The notes: generated by a model from the letters alone, not told the origin. A stretch of DNA of 64,000 bases from Parabacteroides sp. Marseille-P3160 (GCF_900162725.1 NZ_LT799418.1:2022739-2086738), one strand, 5' to 3'; numbered from the stretch's first letter, positions 34,877-44,858 are shown. Translations and numbers: made by a program.

Positions 34877-36958
34877 TTATTGTTCGAAAATCAATAATCT
34901 TATACTATTGGGGTCAATAGGAGAGAAAGCCTCTGTTTTATCACTCCGAGGATCAGAAGCACATTTTAACAGAAAACCAGGTGCTGAAATTTTAAAATTC
35001 CCTTTTTTCTCTAAATTCCTATTCCAAACAATAACTCCCATTTTATTCCCTTTGAGAAAGGCTTTCGCTATAATATCATCCTTGCTATCAATGATGACTC
35101 CTTCTTCATCCACAAATCGTCCATGCATCAATAAATCAGCATTCTTTTTTTCAAACGCTATAACCGAATGAACATATTCTACCGCTTTCTCGTTTATGGC
35201 AAGTTGTATACTGGCAAAATCCGGAGGACTAACCACATTGCTATATTCGTCAATGTCAAGTACCCCTGTCATCAGATACTTAACATCACCATTATAGCGG
35301 CTCTCAATTTCATGCTTTAGCCCATATACAGTAGCATAATTCATATTAGTACGAGTTATGGCAGGATTGGGATTCCGTTGCGTTAAGATAAATTCAGGAA
35401 AAGTATACCTGAACAATTCCGGAAAACCATTAGGTGCGGGAGAGGATGCTTTCCCCAAGCCGTGGGTGTAATCAATATCTTTACTTATTACATCATTTAC
35501 GCCTTCCGTCATCACAATAAAATCCGATTTAACGGCCTTCGTCTTTTCATTGATTTCCTTTATTAATTCCACACGTGATTTTATGTCCGATTCACCGAGC
35601 ATATGGTCATGTCGATCGGAATAACAAGGTAAAGGTTCTAACACACCGATTTGATCGTAGAGTATGCCGTTCGCACCTAAGGACAAGGCCTGGAAAGCCA
35701 AGTCTACCATCGTTTTTCTCCATATTTCCGACCCAACACACGCTTGTGCAAAAATGACAGGAGTCACATTTCTCTGTTTGATATAGAATTGAATGTCCGG
35801 TCTCAGATTTTTTTGTACCAACATGGTCTCTATTCCCAGATCATGGTAATAATCCGTAGAGGTATCCATAATTTTCCCGTTTGCGTAGAGAATGACTCTA
35901 AGTCCTCTCTTTTGCACCCGCTTTATTGCTTCTTTAAGTGCAGCTCTGCCACCCATTAAGTGGTCCGGAACATAATCAGGGTAAAGATGGTCATGCCCGC
36001 CATGCGCCCAACCAAATAGCCCTATAGTTGTCAGATTGTGCCGTTCTGCAATATCGCATAATTTATCCAAATCATTGTATTTCCACATGATCTCACCATC
36101 CTGTTGCTTTAAAATAGCCAATAACCACCCTGTATCATTGATAACCCATTGGGGAGGTGATGCGATCGAAAAAAACTGATCATACCATTGGCGATAATAT
36201 CTAGCAGCCTGGTGCCATTTGCCAGCATACGGATATATGATCATCTTGGGAATTGCGCCATTGCTCTTATGCAGAGAGATGCTGATGTCTGCAATAAGCT
36301 CATTTTTATTATTATCATGATTTAATCTAAAATTTATTGGTTGTTGAGCGGGATCATGGCAACCGATATAAAGTCCAGTTTTCCCGTTGTTTAATGTAAA
36401 CCAAGGCAGAGAAGCGTTGTGTCCACTTGGATATTGAAGAAGTCTTGCACCTAAAGTATTCAGGTCTTTTATGTATTCCCCAAGCCCATAAGGCCAATAT
36501 AATTGGGGAGATTCTCCAGTGATGGCTAATTTATAATCGATACTATTAATGACCCAATCATCTGATTCATTTTGTATCTCACCAGAGAAAGAGAAGGCGT
36601 TATCTATTTTTTTTACATCTAATATTACTTTAATAGGCAGTGCTTTATTTTCAATATAGAAGTCATTGCATTCAATTCTGTAATCCATATCTGATTCTTT
36701 TACAGAAACTTTATGTTGAATCAGCTCGTATTCCCTGTTTGTTTTTCTACTACTTAAATTTATTCTACAAAATCCGTCTGACATAGCGTGATTTTGTACG
36801 TTCCACTCGATATTTTTTATGATGACAGAACCATTCATATCAATGTTTAAAGTTGCATCAACCCCCTTGGGGTTAATCTTATTTTCAGGCTCAAATGTCG
36901 AATGTGCTTTTGTTAAATGAAAGCACATAAAAAATAATAATAATAATTTGAATTTCAT
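34877..36958 (-). CDS. DUF6259-type exported TIM-barrel glycosidase-like protein
   Basis: Exported protein of 693 aa with a signal peptide (FHLTKAHS, about residue 18). An N-terminal beta-sandwich (about residues 30-260) precedes a TIM barrel with TGWLLAILKQQDGEIMWKY, LTTIGLFGWAHGGHDHLYPDY, RVILYANGKIMDTS and ANGILYDQIG; the Asp of the last motif is in the place of the GH31/GH36-clan nucleophile. A small C-terminal beta domain follows. The match is to the DUF6259 family, related to alpha-galactosidase-type barrels, but not assigned to an activity. It lies 123 bp after SusD, across a stem-loop, in the PUL2 operon. Confidence 0.72.
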   Translation of the reverse strand: MKFKLLLLFFMCFHLTKAHSTFEPENKINPKGVDATLNIDMNGSVIIKNIEWNVQNHAMSDGFCRINLSSRKTNREYELIQHKVSVKESDMDYRIECNDFYIENKALPIKVILDVKKIDNAFSFSGEIQNESDDWVINSIDYKLAITGESPQLYWPYGLGEYIKDLNTLGARLLQYPSGHNASLPWFTLNNGKTGLYIGCHDPAQQPINFRLNHDNNKNELIADISISLHKSNGAIPKMIIYPYAGKWHQAARYYRQWYDQFFSIASPPQWVINDTGWLLAILKQQDGEIMWKYNDLDKLCDIAERHNLTTIGLFGWAHGGHDHLYPDYVPDHLMGGRAALKEAIKRVQKRGLRVILYANGKIMDTSTDYYHDLGIETMLVQKNLRPDIQFYIKQRNVTPVIFAQACVGSEIWRKTMVDLAFQALSLGANGILYDQIGVLEPLPCYSDRHDHMLGESDIKSRVELIKEINEKTKAVKSDFIVMTEGVNDVISKDIDYTHGLGKASSPAPNGFPELFRYTFPEFILTQRNPNPAITRTNMNYATVYGLKHEIESRYNGDVKYLMTGVLDIDEYSNVVSPPDFASIQLAINEKAVEYVHSVIAFEKKNADLLMHGRFVDEEGVIIDSKDDIIAKAFLKGNKMGVIVWNRNLEKKGNFKISAPGFLLKCASDPRSDKTEAFSPIDPNSIRLLIFEQ

Positions 36959-36977
36959 ATTTATATATTTTTTTCAT

Positions 36978-37045
36978 CAATAGCTTGATGTTCCCTTTAC
37001 CATCAGTTAAACTATTCGGGCTGTAGAGAAAACATCAAGTTATTG
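36978..37045 (-). repeat. Long-arm stem-loop between SusD and the DUF6259 gene
   Basis: Arms 36978-36992 (CAATAGCTTGATGTT) and 37031-37045 match at 14 of 15 positions as an inverted repeat, with a loop of about 38 nt. On the transcript it is followed by an A-run, not a U-run, so it is more likely an mRNA processing or stability element than a terminator. It would allow SusCD mRNA to outlast the enzyme part. Confidence 0.5.
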
Positions 37046-37081
37046 TTAAATAATTGCACCCTAACAATTTCTCTGTTTATA

Positions 37082-38800
37082 TTAATATCCGGGATTTTGT
37101 TTCAGATTTTTATTGATTATGATCTCATTAGCCGGAATAGGCCATAAATACTGCCTATTTTTATCAAATTTTCTTTCTGCTAATTTCTGAATCAGTCCAG
37201 CATTATACATTTCCGAGAAATCGGCAATACCATCCTCATCAATAGGAGGAGTGCTTGGGAAAAACCATAGACCGGGTTTTACGACCTTTTCCCGTAACTC
37301 GGCGACTTCCAACATTCCATATATTGGTTTTGTTAACGCTTTCTCTGCTAAACGCCATCGAATTAAGTCAAAATATCTAAGGCCTTCGAACGCAAATTCC
37401 ATACGTCTTTCTATTCGTAAGATTTGTCTCAATTTGGTTTGATCTGTAGTAGAGATTGCTGGATATAATGAGGTTTGTGTATAATCGACTTTATAAGCCC
37501 GTGCTCTCACTTTATTCATAACATCTAACACTGATTGATCAATTTCATTTAATTCGATCTTGGCTTCCGCATACATTAATAGAACATCTGCGTAACGAAG
37601 AATTACATTATCCGGATCTGCTCTTAAACCAATCCAGCTGTCATCGATATGTTTTTTCCTTACTAAACCGTTATAGGAGCAGTATTGATCAACTGCACGA
37701 GAATCTTTATTGGCTTGCATTTTTCCAGTGTTGTAATTTAGCACCTGTAAAGAGTCTGGATGAGGTTGATATTGAAATCCCAACCACTTCGTACCGAATT
37801 CAACAATTGTTTTCGTACATCTAGGATCTCTGTTCTTAAATGGTTCTTGAGGATTAAAACGAGGTGATTCGTCAATAGGAAGGCCATCATCGCATAAAAA
37901 AGCACAAAATAAATCCCATGAAGGACCACCATTATTTACCCCTCCGACTAACCGCAGCATAGGCTCCATCATACGATAAGGTGGTAGAGGCGTACCCAAT
38001 TCTATAGATCTTGGTGTGCCAAAAACCGTTTCGATTGAATTTTTGTTACTATTCAAAAATAAAGTATAAAAATCAGGGTATAGCTGATATATTCCCAAAT
38101 CCATACATGCTTTGGCCGCATCACGGGCAGTGGCCCAATCTCCCATCTGCAAAGCTATTCGAGCTTTCATTCCTAATGCAGCACCTTTAGTGGGGTATTT
38201 AAATTCATTATTATTATAGCTTAATGGTAAATATTCAGCAGCGAAATTATAATCATCGTATATTGCTTGCAAGATTATCGATTTGTCTGTTCGTGAAAGA
38301 GTTAATGCTTCCTCTATTGATAGAACTCCAGTATAATATGGAACGTCTCCATAAAGGAATATCTTTCTGGCATATTGTCCTGCACGCGCGAACCTTGCTT
38401 GAGCCTCGTAAATTTTTAATTTATCTTGCGATACAGATGACGCAGCCCTATCCATGCTTTGTAACATTCTGTTTGCCGCAGCAATGCATCTGTATGTCCA
38501 CATAGTTCCGACAACAGTTGTTTGACTGTTTATTGTACCAGCCGTTACGTCACTTAAAGTTGCTCTTGCAGTCCAATCATCTGTAAAATAATCTGTCCAA
38601 AGATATGTATTACTTACATTACCTAACGATAAATCTGATGGCCAAAAATCAATATGGTACAAATATGCCACAGACATGTCCAATTCTTCTTTTGTTGAAT
38701 ACCAATTTTCACTAGATCCTTCAGATAAAGGGTTTAAATCCAGATTACTACATGAACTCAATAGCGTGCATGTGATTAATATAAATAATAAATGTTTCAT
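37082..38800 (-). CDS. SusD/RagB-family outer-membrane glycan-binding lipoprotein
   Basis: Surface lipoprotein of 572 aa with a lipobox at Cys17 (LLSSCSNLDLNPLSE). SusD-family features: N-terminal LDLNP, early helices (IAAANRMLQSMDRAAS, EAQARFARAGQYARKIFLYG) and the C-terminal ILRYADVLLMYAEAKIELNE, IERRMEFAFEGLRYFDLIRW and YLWPIPANEIIINKNLKQNPG. It pairs with the SusC gene 10 bp upstream. Length is usual. No SusE/F-like gene accompanies this pair. Confidence 0.95.
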   Translation of the reverse strand: MKHLLFILITCTLLSSCSNLDLNPLSEGSSENWYSTKEELDMSVAYLYHIDFWPSDLSLGNVSNTYLWTDYFTDDWTARATLSDVTAGTINSQTTVVGTMWTYRCIAAANRMLQSMDRAASSVSQDKLKIYEAQARFARAGQYARKIFLYGDVPYYTGVLSIEEALTLSRTDKSIILQAIYDDYNFAAEYLPLSYNNNEFKYPTKGAALGMKARIALQMGDWATARDAAKACMDLGIYQLYPDFYTLFLNSNKNSIETVFGTPRSIELGTPLPPYRMMEPMLRLVGGVNNGGPSWDLFCAFLCDDGLPIDESPRFNPQEPFKNRDPRCTKTIVEFGTKWLGFQYQPHPDSLQVLNYNTGKMQANKDSRAVDQYCSYNGLVRKKHIDDSWIGLRADPDNVILRYADVLLMYAEAKIELNEIDQSVLDVMNKVRARAYKVDYTQTSLYPAISTTDQTKLRQILRIERRMEFAFEGLRYFDLIRWRLAEKALTKPIYGMLEVAELREKVVKPGLWFFPSTPPIDEDGIADFSEMYNAGLIQKLAERKFDKNRQYLWPIPANEIIINKNLKQNPGY

Positions 38801-38810
38801 GATTTGAAGT

Positions 38811-41800
38811 TTAAAATTTTACAGATACTCCTAAAATAAATGATTTTGTTATCCAATAGCTTGATGTTTCTGGATCCCATCCTTCCGGATAATTGTCTAT
38901 CGAGAATAAGTCGTTCGCACTGAGATAAACCCGTAGATTTTGGAGCCTACATTTTTCCGCAATATTTTTAGGAATAGTATATCCCAACGTGATATTTTTT
39001 AGTCTGAAATAGGCTCCGTTAAATAGCCAAAAATCAGAAAAAGAATAGTTGTTTGTTGTTCCAACTTCAGATAATCTGGGATATTTTACATTTTCATTTT
39101 GTTCAACAGTATTATATAAACTCCAGTAATTTCCAGTTAACAATTCAGGAACTTCCATAAATTGATCCCTAAATGGCTGAATCATTGAAACAGATAATAG
39201 CGAATTTTTTTTCCCAATTCCTTGAAAAACCATTGAAAAATCAATTCCTTTATAATCAAGTCTTATATCTCCACCATATTGATATCTTGGCAATGAACCT
39301 CCTAATAGTACCCGGTCATATTCTGCGGATATTATTCCATCAGGTATTCCATCAGGGCCACTAATATCTTTATATTTGATGTCTCCGGGTTTCACACGTG
39401 CATTCAATGTTGCCGAATTATCAACTTCTTCCTGGGTCTGATAGATGCCTTCTGATACATAACCATACCATTCATTAAATTCACTCCCTTCATATTTAAC
39501 TTGTGATCCAAGAAACTGTGTACCGCCTAAATTCCCCATTATAGATTTAGAATCAGAAAGATTGGCGGATACGGAATAGCCTAAATCTCCTATCTGATCG
39601 CTCCATCGAACTGAAAATTCCCAACCTTTTGTGTGCATTTTCCCAGTATTCTGTTCCGGATCACTAACTCCCATATAATCCGGTATAGCCAAGGCCAGTA
39701 GCATGTCTTTGGTTTTCTTTTTGTAATAATCGCCACTAAAGATCAATCTATTATTAAAGAAATTAGCATCTATCCCAATGTCATATGTTTCTGTTGTTTC
39801 CCAAGAAATATTTTCTATTGTATAATTCCCGATTGCAGCAGTTTGAACAGCTGTTGCATTATTCCCATAATATAAGATTGAGTTACCAAATTGAACGGTT
39901 GATTGATAGGGGTAATTGCCTATCTTTTCATTACCTAGGGTACCCCAAGAAAACCTTAATTTCAAAAAAGAAAGAGGTTTGATGTTTTTCATAAACGATT
40001 CTTCTGTAAGAACCCATCCTGTCGAAAAAGACGGGAATAAACCCCATCGATGGTCCCTATGAAACCTTGACGAACCATCATACCTCGCATTTGCTTGGAG
40101 ATAATATTTATTCTTATAATTATACATAACTCTACCGAAATATGAACGATATGCATTTTCATAAGCATTTCCTCCATTAGTCTGATAATTTTTATCCCCC
40201 AAATCCAGATAAGGAAATTCCGTTAATATATATTGATCCCTTGCTGCAGCTAGAGCCTCACTCTTGAAATAATAATTTTCATATCCCAGCATCGTGTTTA
40301 TACTATGATTACCTATCTGTTTATCATAATTTATCAGAAATTGTGTGGTAGTCTTTATGTTTTCAGTTCTTGATTCAGATAAATAATTAGTAGTTCTGAT
40401 TCCAATATAGCCTACTGTCATATTAGGATTTTCCCAATCTGTGTAAGGAACTCTTTTGTAAAATGCTTTACCTTTAGCTGTATAATATTCTGGAGAGAAA
40501 ACGCCAGATATTTTTAAACCTTTAATTGGTGTAAGGTTGAGGGCTAGCTTCCCCCTTGTCACATTAGCTTTGCCATCAGAAAATCCTCCATAGTTCAGTT
40601 GGGCATAAATATTAGAGCCGGATTTTCCAGATGCAACACGACCATCTGACCATTCCATTGGATAAATCGGGGCACATCCGGCACTAGGGTCAATAGGATA
40701 AAGTGGATTTTTATTTTCAGAATAGATAGCACTAATATCGGCTTCCAGAGACAAGTACTTATTAATATTAATATCGTTGTTAGCCCTAACAGTAAACCTA
40801 TCATATCCCTTATTTTTATATAATCCCTCTGTCTGATCATATGCAAGTGATATATTTGTTTTTACTTTTTCAGTACCTCCTGTAATACTTACTTTGTGAC
40901 TCTGTCGGTGTGCAGACTTTTTAAGCATTGAAGTAAGCCAATCCTTATCTGGATATTGATTTGGATTTTCAGCATGAAGAGATGGATAATTGTCAATTAC
41001 GTCTTTTGTATATACAGGATATTCACCCCCTGCATTATTACCATTGTCATTCCATTTCATTTCATTGTATAAACTCATGTATGTTTGAGCATCTACATAT
41101 TCTGCGATTCGTGTTGGCTTATCTATCATATATTCGTAATTATATGTAATACTAAGTTGACCCGATTTTGCTCTTTTAGTTGTTACAAGAATAACACCTG
41201 AAGCAGCTCTGGAACCATAGATAGAAGCTGAAGCGGCATCTTTCAACACAGAAATACTCTCAACATCATTAGGGTTTACCCAATCAAGTGAACCCGGGAC
41301 TCCATCGATAATGATTAATGGCTCACTGTCTCCTATTGTTGTAATACCCCTAATTCTTATTGTTGCAGAAACATCTGATGCACTACCTGTTCTTGTAACC
41401 ATGACTCCAGGCATTGTTCCTTGTAATGCTTCAGAAAGTCTAGTAGTCGCTTTTTCTTTTAACGCACTTCCTTGTACAGAAGCAACAGCCCCGGTTAAAT
41501 CTTTTTTCCGTACGGTTCCATACCCGATTACCACTACTTCATCCAATACTTTTGTCTCTTCACTCAACGTTATATTGATAACGCTTTGATTTCCGACATT
41601 TATCTCTTTAGTTTCCATTCCAATAAATGAGAAGACGAGTGTCGCCGGCGTTGGGATGTCCTGAATTGTGTAGTTTCCTCCGAGGTCTGTTATTGTTCCT
41701 TTGCTTGTTCCTTTAATTGAAACAGATACACCGGGAAGGGCTTCTCCTTTTGTGTCTTCCACTTTTCCATTAATCGTCTTGTTTTGGGCTATAACAGAGA

Positions 41801-41891
41801 GCGTTGACATAAAACAAAAAAATAATAAGACAAATAAAACAGGGCGTCTTTCTGCCTGTGAGTACAGATTCTTCAGTTTAAAGTTTTTCAT
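38811..41891 (-). CDS. SusC/RagA-family TonB-dependent transporter
   Basis: Complete outer-membrane importer of 1026 aa. After the signal peptide (ending near SVIAQN) come a carboxypeptidase-D-like regulatory domain (INGKVEDTKGEALPGVSVSI), the SusC box VLDEVVVIGYGTVRKKDLTG, and a plug domain with IRIRGITTIGDSEPLIIIDGV and DAASASIYGSRAASGVILVT. The barrel ends with an aromatic final strand (FILGVSVKF). There is no N-terminal STN domain, so it is not coupled to an anti-sigma factor; control is more likely by the GntR-type protein, whose operator lies before the gene. It leads the main PUL2 operon. Confidence 0.96.
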   Translation of the reverse strand: MKNFKLKNLYSQAERRPVLFVLLFFCFMSTLSVIAQNKTINGKVEDTKGEALPGVSVSIKGTSKGTITDLGGNYTIQDIPTPATLVFSFIGMETKEINVGNQSVINITLSEETKVLDEVVVIGYGTVRKKDLTGAVASVQGSALKEKATTRLSEALQGTMPGVMVTRTGSASDVSATIRIRGITTIGDSEPLIIIDGVPGSLDWVNPNDVESISVLKDAASASIYGSRAASGVILVTTKRAKSGQLSITYNYEYMIDKPTRIAEYVDAQTYMSLYNEMKWNDNGNNAGGEYPVYTKDVIDNYPSLHAENPNQYPDKDWLTSMLKKSAHRQSHKVSITGGTEKVKTNISLAYDQTEGLYKNKGYDRFTVRANNDININKYLSLEADISAIYSENKNPLYPIDPSAGCAPIYPMEWSDGRVASGKSGSNIYAQLNYGGFSDGKANVTRGKLALNLTPIKGLKISGVFSPEYYTAKGKAFYKRVPYTDWENPNMTVGYIGIRTTNYLSESRTENIKTTTQFLINYDKQIGNHSINTMLGYENYYFKSEALAAARDQYILTEFPYLDLGDKNYQTNGGNAYENAYRSYFGRVMYNYKNKYYLQANARYDGSSRFHRDHRWGLFPSFSTGWVLTEESFMKNIKPLSFLKLRFSWGTLGNEKIGNYPYQSTVQFGNSILYYGNNATAVQTAAIGNYTIENISWETTETYDIGIDANFFNNRLIFSGDYYKKKTKDMLLALAIPDYMGVSDPEQNTGKMHTKGWEFSVRWSDQIGDLGYSVSANLSDSKSIMGNLGGTQFLGSQVKYEGSEFNEWYGYVSEGIYQTQEEVDNSATLNARVKPGDIKYKDISGPDGIPDGIISAEYDRVLLGGSLPRYQYGGDIRLDYKGIDFSMVFQGIGKKNSLLSVSMIQPFRDQFMEVPELLTGNYWSLYNTVEQNENVKYPRLSEVGTTNNYSFSDFWLFNGAYFRLKNITLGYTIPKNIAEKCRLQNLRVYLSANDLFSIDNYPEGWDPETSSYWITKSFILGVSVKF

Positions 41892-41924
41892 ACTTAATAA
41901 ATTAATTAGTTTTTCATATCTTTT

Positions 41925-41994
41925 ACACTACCTTATTTATGAATGGTGTGGTGTAGTGTGGTGCAAATATATAAGTATAAAATTAATATTGCAA
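41925..41994 (-). promoter_or_regulatory. Promoter and GntR-type operator of the PUL2 SusC operon
   Basis: On the - strand TTG (41992-41994) and TATATTTG (41964-41971) are separated by exactly 20 bp, a standard Bacteroides promoter 73 bp ahead of the SusC start. The 19-mer at 41953-41971 is identical to the left arm of the operator at 27061-27079, and a short opposing ACACTAC at 41925-41931 gives a half-palindrome with similar spacing. GTG-rich repeats follow as at the other site. Confidence 0.78.
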
Positions 41995-42139
41995 CATAAA
42001 TTGTTTATTTTTTTGCAAAAATAAATATTTATATTAAGAGTTGCTTTTAATAAAGCTTGTATGTATTTGATTAAAAGTATTTTATCTGTAGTGTTATTTG
42101 TCCTCTGTTTTTTATAAACAGAACTTATGGATACCAGAG

Positions 42140-43246
42140 ATGAAACATATTCAAGAGATCATAAAACAATATTTATCAAACTTGGGGCTTCAAGTTAAAA
42201 CTGACATTTATGGTTATGGAGTTGTGGGCATTTTAAACGGAGATAAAAAAGGCAAGAAAATTGCTTGGAGAGCTGATATGGATGCACTACCAAATGACTT
42301 TCCTGATAAAGTTGATTTCAAATCTAAAGTAAAAGGTGTTCAGCATGGTTGCGGTCATGATATACATATGGCAATTGCACTAGGAATAGCTGAGGTTCTG
42401 GCAAAAAATAAAAAATCTTTGCATGGAACGGTATATTTTATTTTTCAGCCTGAAGAAGAAACATTTGTAGGCGCAAAAAAAATGATAGAGAATGGGCTAC
42501 TTTCCAAGATAAATCCCGACGAAATTTATGGGCTACACGTAACCGCATTACCAGTTGGACAAATACTGGTAAAAAAGAATGAAATATTTGCGTACCAAAA
42601 AAGAATAAGAATAGAGCTGAAAAATGATTTGTCCAATGAAGAAATAAAAGAACTGACAAATAAAATCCATAGTTCATTATCCCGTGCGCAAATCGGAAGC
42701 AAACCCTGGGAAATTCAATATATTGGTGACCCTAAAATTGGACTTGCAAGCCCTAACACAATCTTTAAAGATTACCTTATAATAGATGAAGATTTCAGCA
42801 GTTATTCAGGAAATGACACGCTCTTTCTGGAAGCAAATTTATATGAAACGGATGCCGCTAATCTGAGAAAGATCATTCCTCAAATTAAACAAGTAATAGA
42901 AGTAGGCGGCTATAGAGAACAACTGCTCTCGGTTTCATTTATAATGGAAAACCCGACAGTTATAAATGACCCCGAATTGACGGACTTTGCAGTAAAAACG
43001 CTTGAAAATATTTATGGAAAAGGGGGGCTTATTAAAGATTATGGCCAGTGTCCTTTTTTCAATGATGATTTTGCATATTTTCAACAAAAGATACCTGGTG
43101 TTTATTTTTTATTGGGTGGCTCCAATTTAGAAAAAGGAATTGTAGCTCTAAATCACGCACCAGGTTTTGAAGTCGATGAAGAATGCATAAGAACAGGGGG
43201 CAAAAGTTTTTTATCTTTAATTCTCAAAAGACTAAATGAAAAATGA
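42140..43246 (+). CDS. M20-family amidohydrolase with damaged N-terminus
   Basis: Metal-dependent peptidase/amidohydrolase of the M20D (IAA-amino acid / hippurate hydrolase) type, about 368 aa from the ATG at 42140. Metal-ligand motifs are present: AWRADMDALP, HGCGHDIHMAIALG, FIFQPEEETFVGAKKMIE and LNHAPGFEVDEE. The usual N-terminal RxxLHxxPELxxxE helix is reduced to NLWIPEMKHIQE just before and at the start. A hydrophobic signal-peptide-like frame at 42061-42114 (MYLIKSILSVVLFVLCFL) lies in another frame and stops, so about 30-40 codons seem lost. It may be a pseudogene or may start internally. It diverges from the SusC gene. Confidence 0.65.
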   Translation: MKHIQEIIKQYLSNLGLQVKTDIYGYGVVGILNGDKKGKKIAWRADMDALPNDFPDKVDFKSKVKGVQHGCGHDIHMAIALGIAEVLAKNKKSLHGTVYFIFQPEEETFVGAKKMIENGLLSKINPDEIYGLHVTALPVGQILVKKNEIFAYQKRIRIELKNDLSNEEIKELTNKIHSSLSRAQIGSKPWEIQYIGDPKIGLASPNTIFKDYLIIDEDFSSYSGNDTLFLEANLYETDAANLRKIIPQIKQVIEVGGYREQLLSVSFIMENPTVINDPELTDFAVKTLENIYGKGGLIKDYGQCPFFNDDFAYFQQKIPGVYFLLGGSNLEKGIVALNHAPGFEVDEECIRTGGKSFLSLILKRLNEK

Positions 43247-43279
43247 AAAAACGTCAGCTAACATGGTATTGCCCAATTT

Positions 43280-43384
43280 TTATTTACCGTTTTCACGAAA
43301 GGACTCTAACCGGCGAAGCGGAATATTTAGAGAAGATGCCAGTTCTTTGCCTTCTATCTACTCTTGTTCAATTTGAATGGACCA
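43280..43384 (-). pseudogene. Possible decayed gene fragment with HTH-like helix
   Basis: In one - strand frame the DNA reads WSIQIEQE, a stop, then KELASSLNIPLRRLESFREN and a final stop. The second part looks like a short helix-turn-helix. The rest of the gene-free stretch 43247-43598 shows only broken frames. No family could be assigned. Confidence 0.2.
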
Positions 43385-43598
43385 AAGATTTCGTCGTTTT
43401 TATCTTCAAAAACCGTCTCTAACTTATATGTTTGTGAGAATGTCGACAAATAAGAATTATCTTAGATTTTTCTTATCGAAGTACGGGGTAGTTATGAAAA
43501 TAAAATAGATTGCTCCTGGTACTAATAAAACTCCACACATATGGCATATTACACTGAATTATTATTTTTGTATTGTTAATCAATTTATAAGAAAGAAG

Positions 43599-44858
43599 AT
43601 GAAAGAGAAGATTTTTTTTATGGCAATACTTGTTTTTGCTCTATTTGCTACCTGCTGCAAAGCACAAAATAAAATTTCAAAAGTAACGGCTTTGACGGAA
43701 GTTTTCGGCAATGGACAGAAAGTTACCGCTGCCATAGTAGAATATGATAAAGCGATAAAGAATTCAGGCTTGTCTGCAAATGATTTCTCCGTAGAGGGCA
43801 GAACCATTACTAAAGTTTATGCCAGTGATTCTGTGGAAAAATCTTCTGCCGGCAAGGATGGAAAATATGTGATTATAGAGCTTTCTCCCGACGATGAACT
43901 GGCTCCTACATTTTATCAGGATGCCGGTAAAACGACTCGCCGGGACGCCAGAGTAAATATCAAGCAACTTTCAGCTATTAAATCAGTGGACGGTATGTCC
44001 GCTCCTCTCACGGTAGAGTATATAGAAAGTACCCGACAAATCAATCTGGTTGTAGATGATTTCGTCCAACGTACCTATACTTATAATCCTACGGGGGATA
44101 CGTTGCAATATAACTTATTTATACCAAAAGATTATGACCCTGCAATATCTTATCCTTTGGTATTGTTCATGCACGATGCCGGGGCTACAAGTTCTAACGT
44201 GCTCACTACCCTTATTCAGGGTAATGGCGCTATCGTATGGGCTACTCCTGGCGAACAGGCTAAGCATCCGTGTTTTGTATTGGCGCCGCAATATGAAGTG
44301 CAAATTGTGAACGATAACTCGGAGGCAACAGTGCATTTGGACATGACTATTGATCTTATCAAAGATTTGATGAAAGAATATAGTATTGACGGAAATCGCC
44401 TATATACTACAGGCCAGTCGGGAGGGTGCATGATGTCAATTGCAATGGACATAAAATATCCTGATTTCTTTGCCGCTTCCTACCTTGTGGCAGGGCAATG
44501 GGATGCCAGTCTGGTTGCTCCGATGGCAAATGATAACCTTTGGATTACCGTTTCGGAAGGGGATACGAAAGCCTTCCCGGGAATGAATGCCATAACCACT
44601 GCATTAGAAAAAGCAGGAGCCAGAGTGAGCCGCGCCGTTTGGGACGGACAATCCACTCCCCAAGAGTTTGAACGGGAAGTCAATCAAATGCTTGCCGAAG
44701 ACAGTAATGTCAAATATGTAGCATTCAAACTGGGTACGACTATTCCCGAAGCATTACGAAGCCAGACGAGAGGAGGAAGCGAACACCGTGGAACCTGGCA
44801 GGTTGCGTATAATATTGAGGGAATCAGAGAGTGGCTTTTTGAACAAACAAAGAAATAA
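43599..44858 (+). CDS. EstA-like exported alpha/beta-hydrolase (esterase/peptidase)
   Basis: Exported protein of 419 aa with a signal peptide ending around CCKAQ. Residues about 25-150 are an Ig-like N-terminal domain as in EstA-type esterases (VTALTEVFGNGQKVTAAIVEYD). The rest is an alpha/beta hydrolase of the PHB-depolymerase/LpqC type: YPLVLFMHDAGA, nucleophile S274 in TTGQSGGCM, and a late GGSEHRGTWQ that supplies the catalytic His. It may remove acyl or feruloyl groups from polysaccharides or act as a peptidase; the substrate cannot be told. It stands alone between intergenic regions of about 350 bp each. Confidence 0.82.
   Translation: MKEKIFFMAILVFALFATCCKAQNKISKVTALTEVFGNGQKVTAAIVEYDKAIKNSGLSANDFSVEGRTITKVYASDSVEKSSAGKDGKYVIIELSPDDELAPTFYQDAGKTTRRDARVNIKQLSAIKSVDGMSAPLTVEYIESTRQINLVVDDFVQRTYTYNPTGDTLQYNLFIPKDYDPAISYPLVLFMHDAGATSSNVLTTLIQGNGAIVWATPGEQAKHPCFVLAPQYEVQIVNDNSEATVHLDMTIDLIKDLMKEYSIDGNRLYTTGQSGGCMMSIAMDIKYPDFFAASYLVAGQWDASLVAPMANDNLWITVSEGDTKAFPGMNAITTALEKAGARVSRAVWDGQSTPQEFEREVNQMLAEDSNVKYVAFKLGTTIPEALRSQTRGGSEHRGTWQVAYNIEGIREWLFEQTKK

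Noticed and set aside
41701-42024. Open frame over the SusC start and promoter
   Set aside because: It is antisense to the conserved SusC N-terminus and includes the promoter elements.
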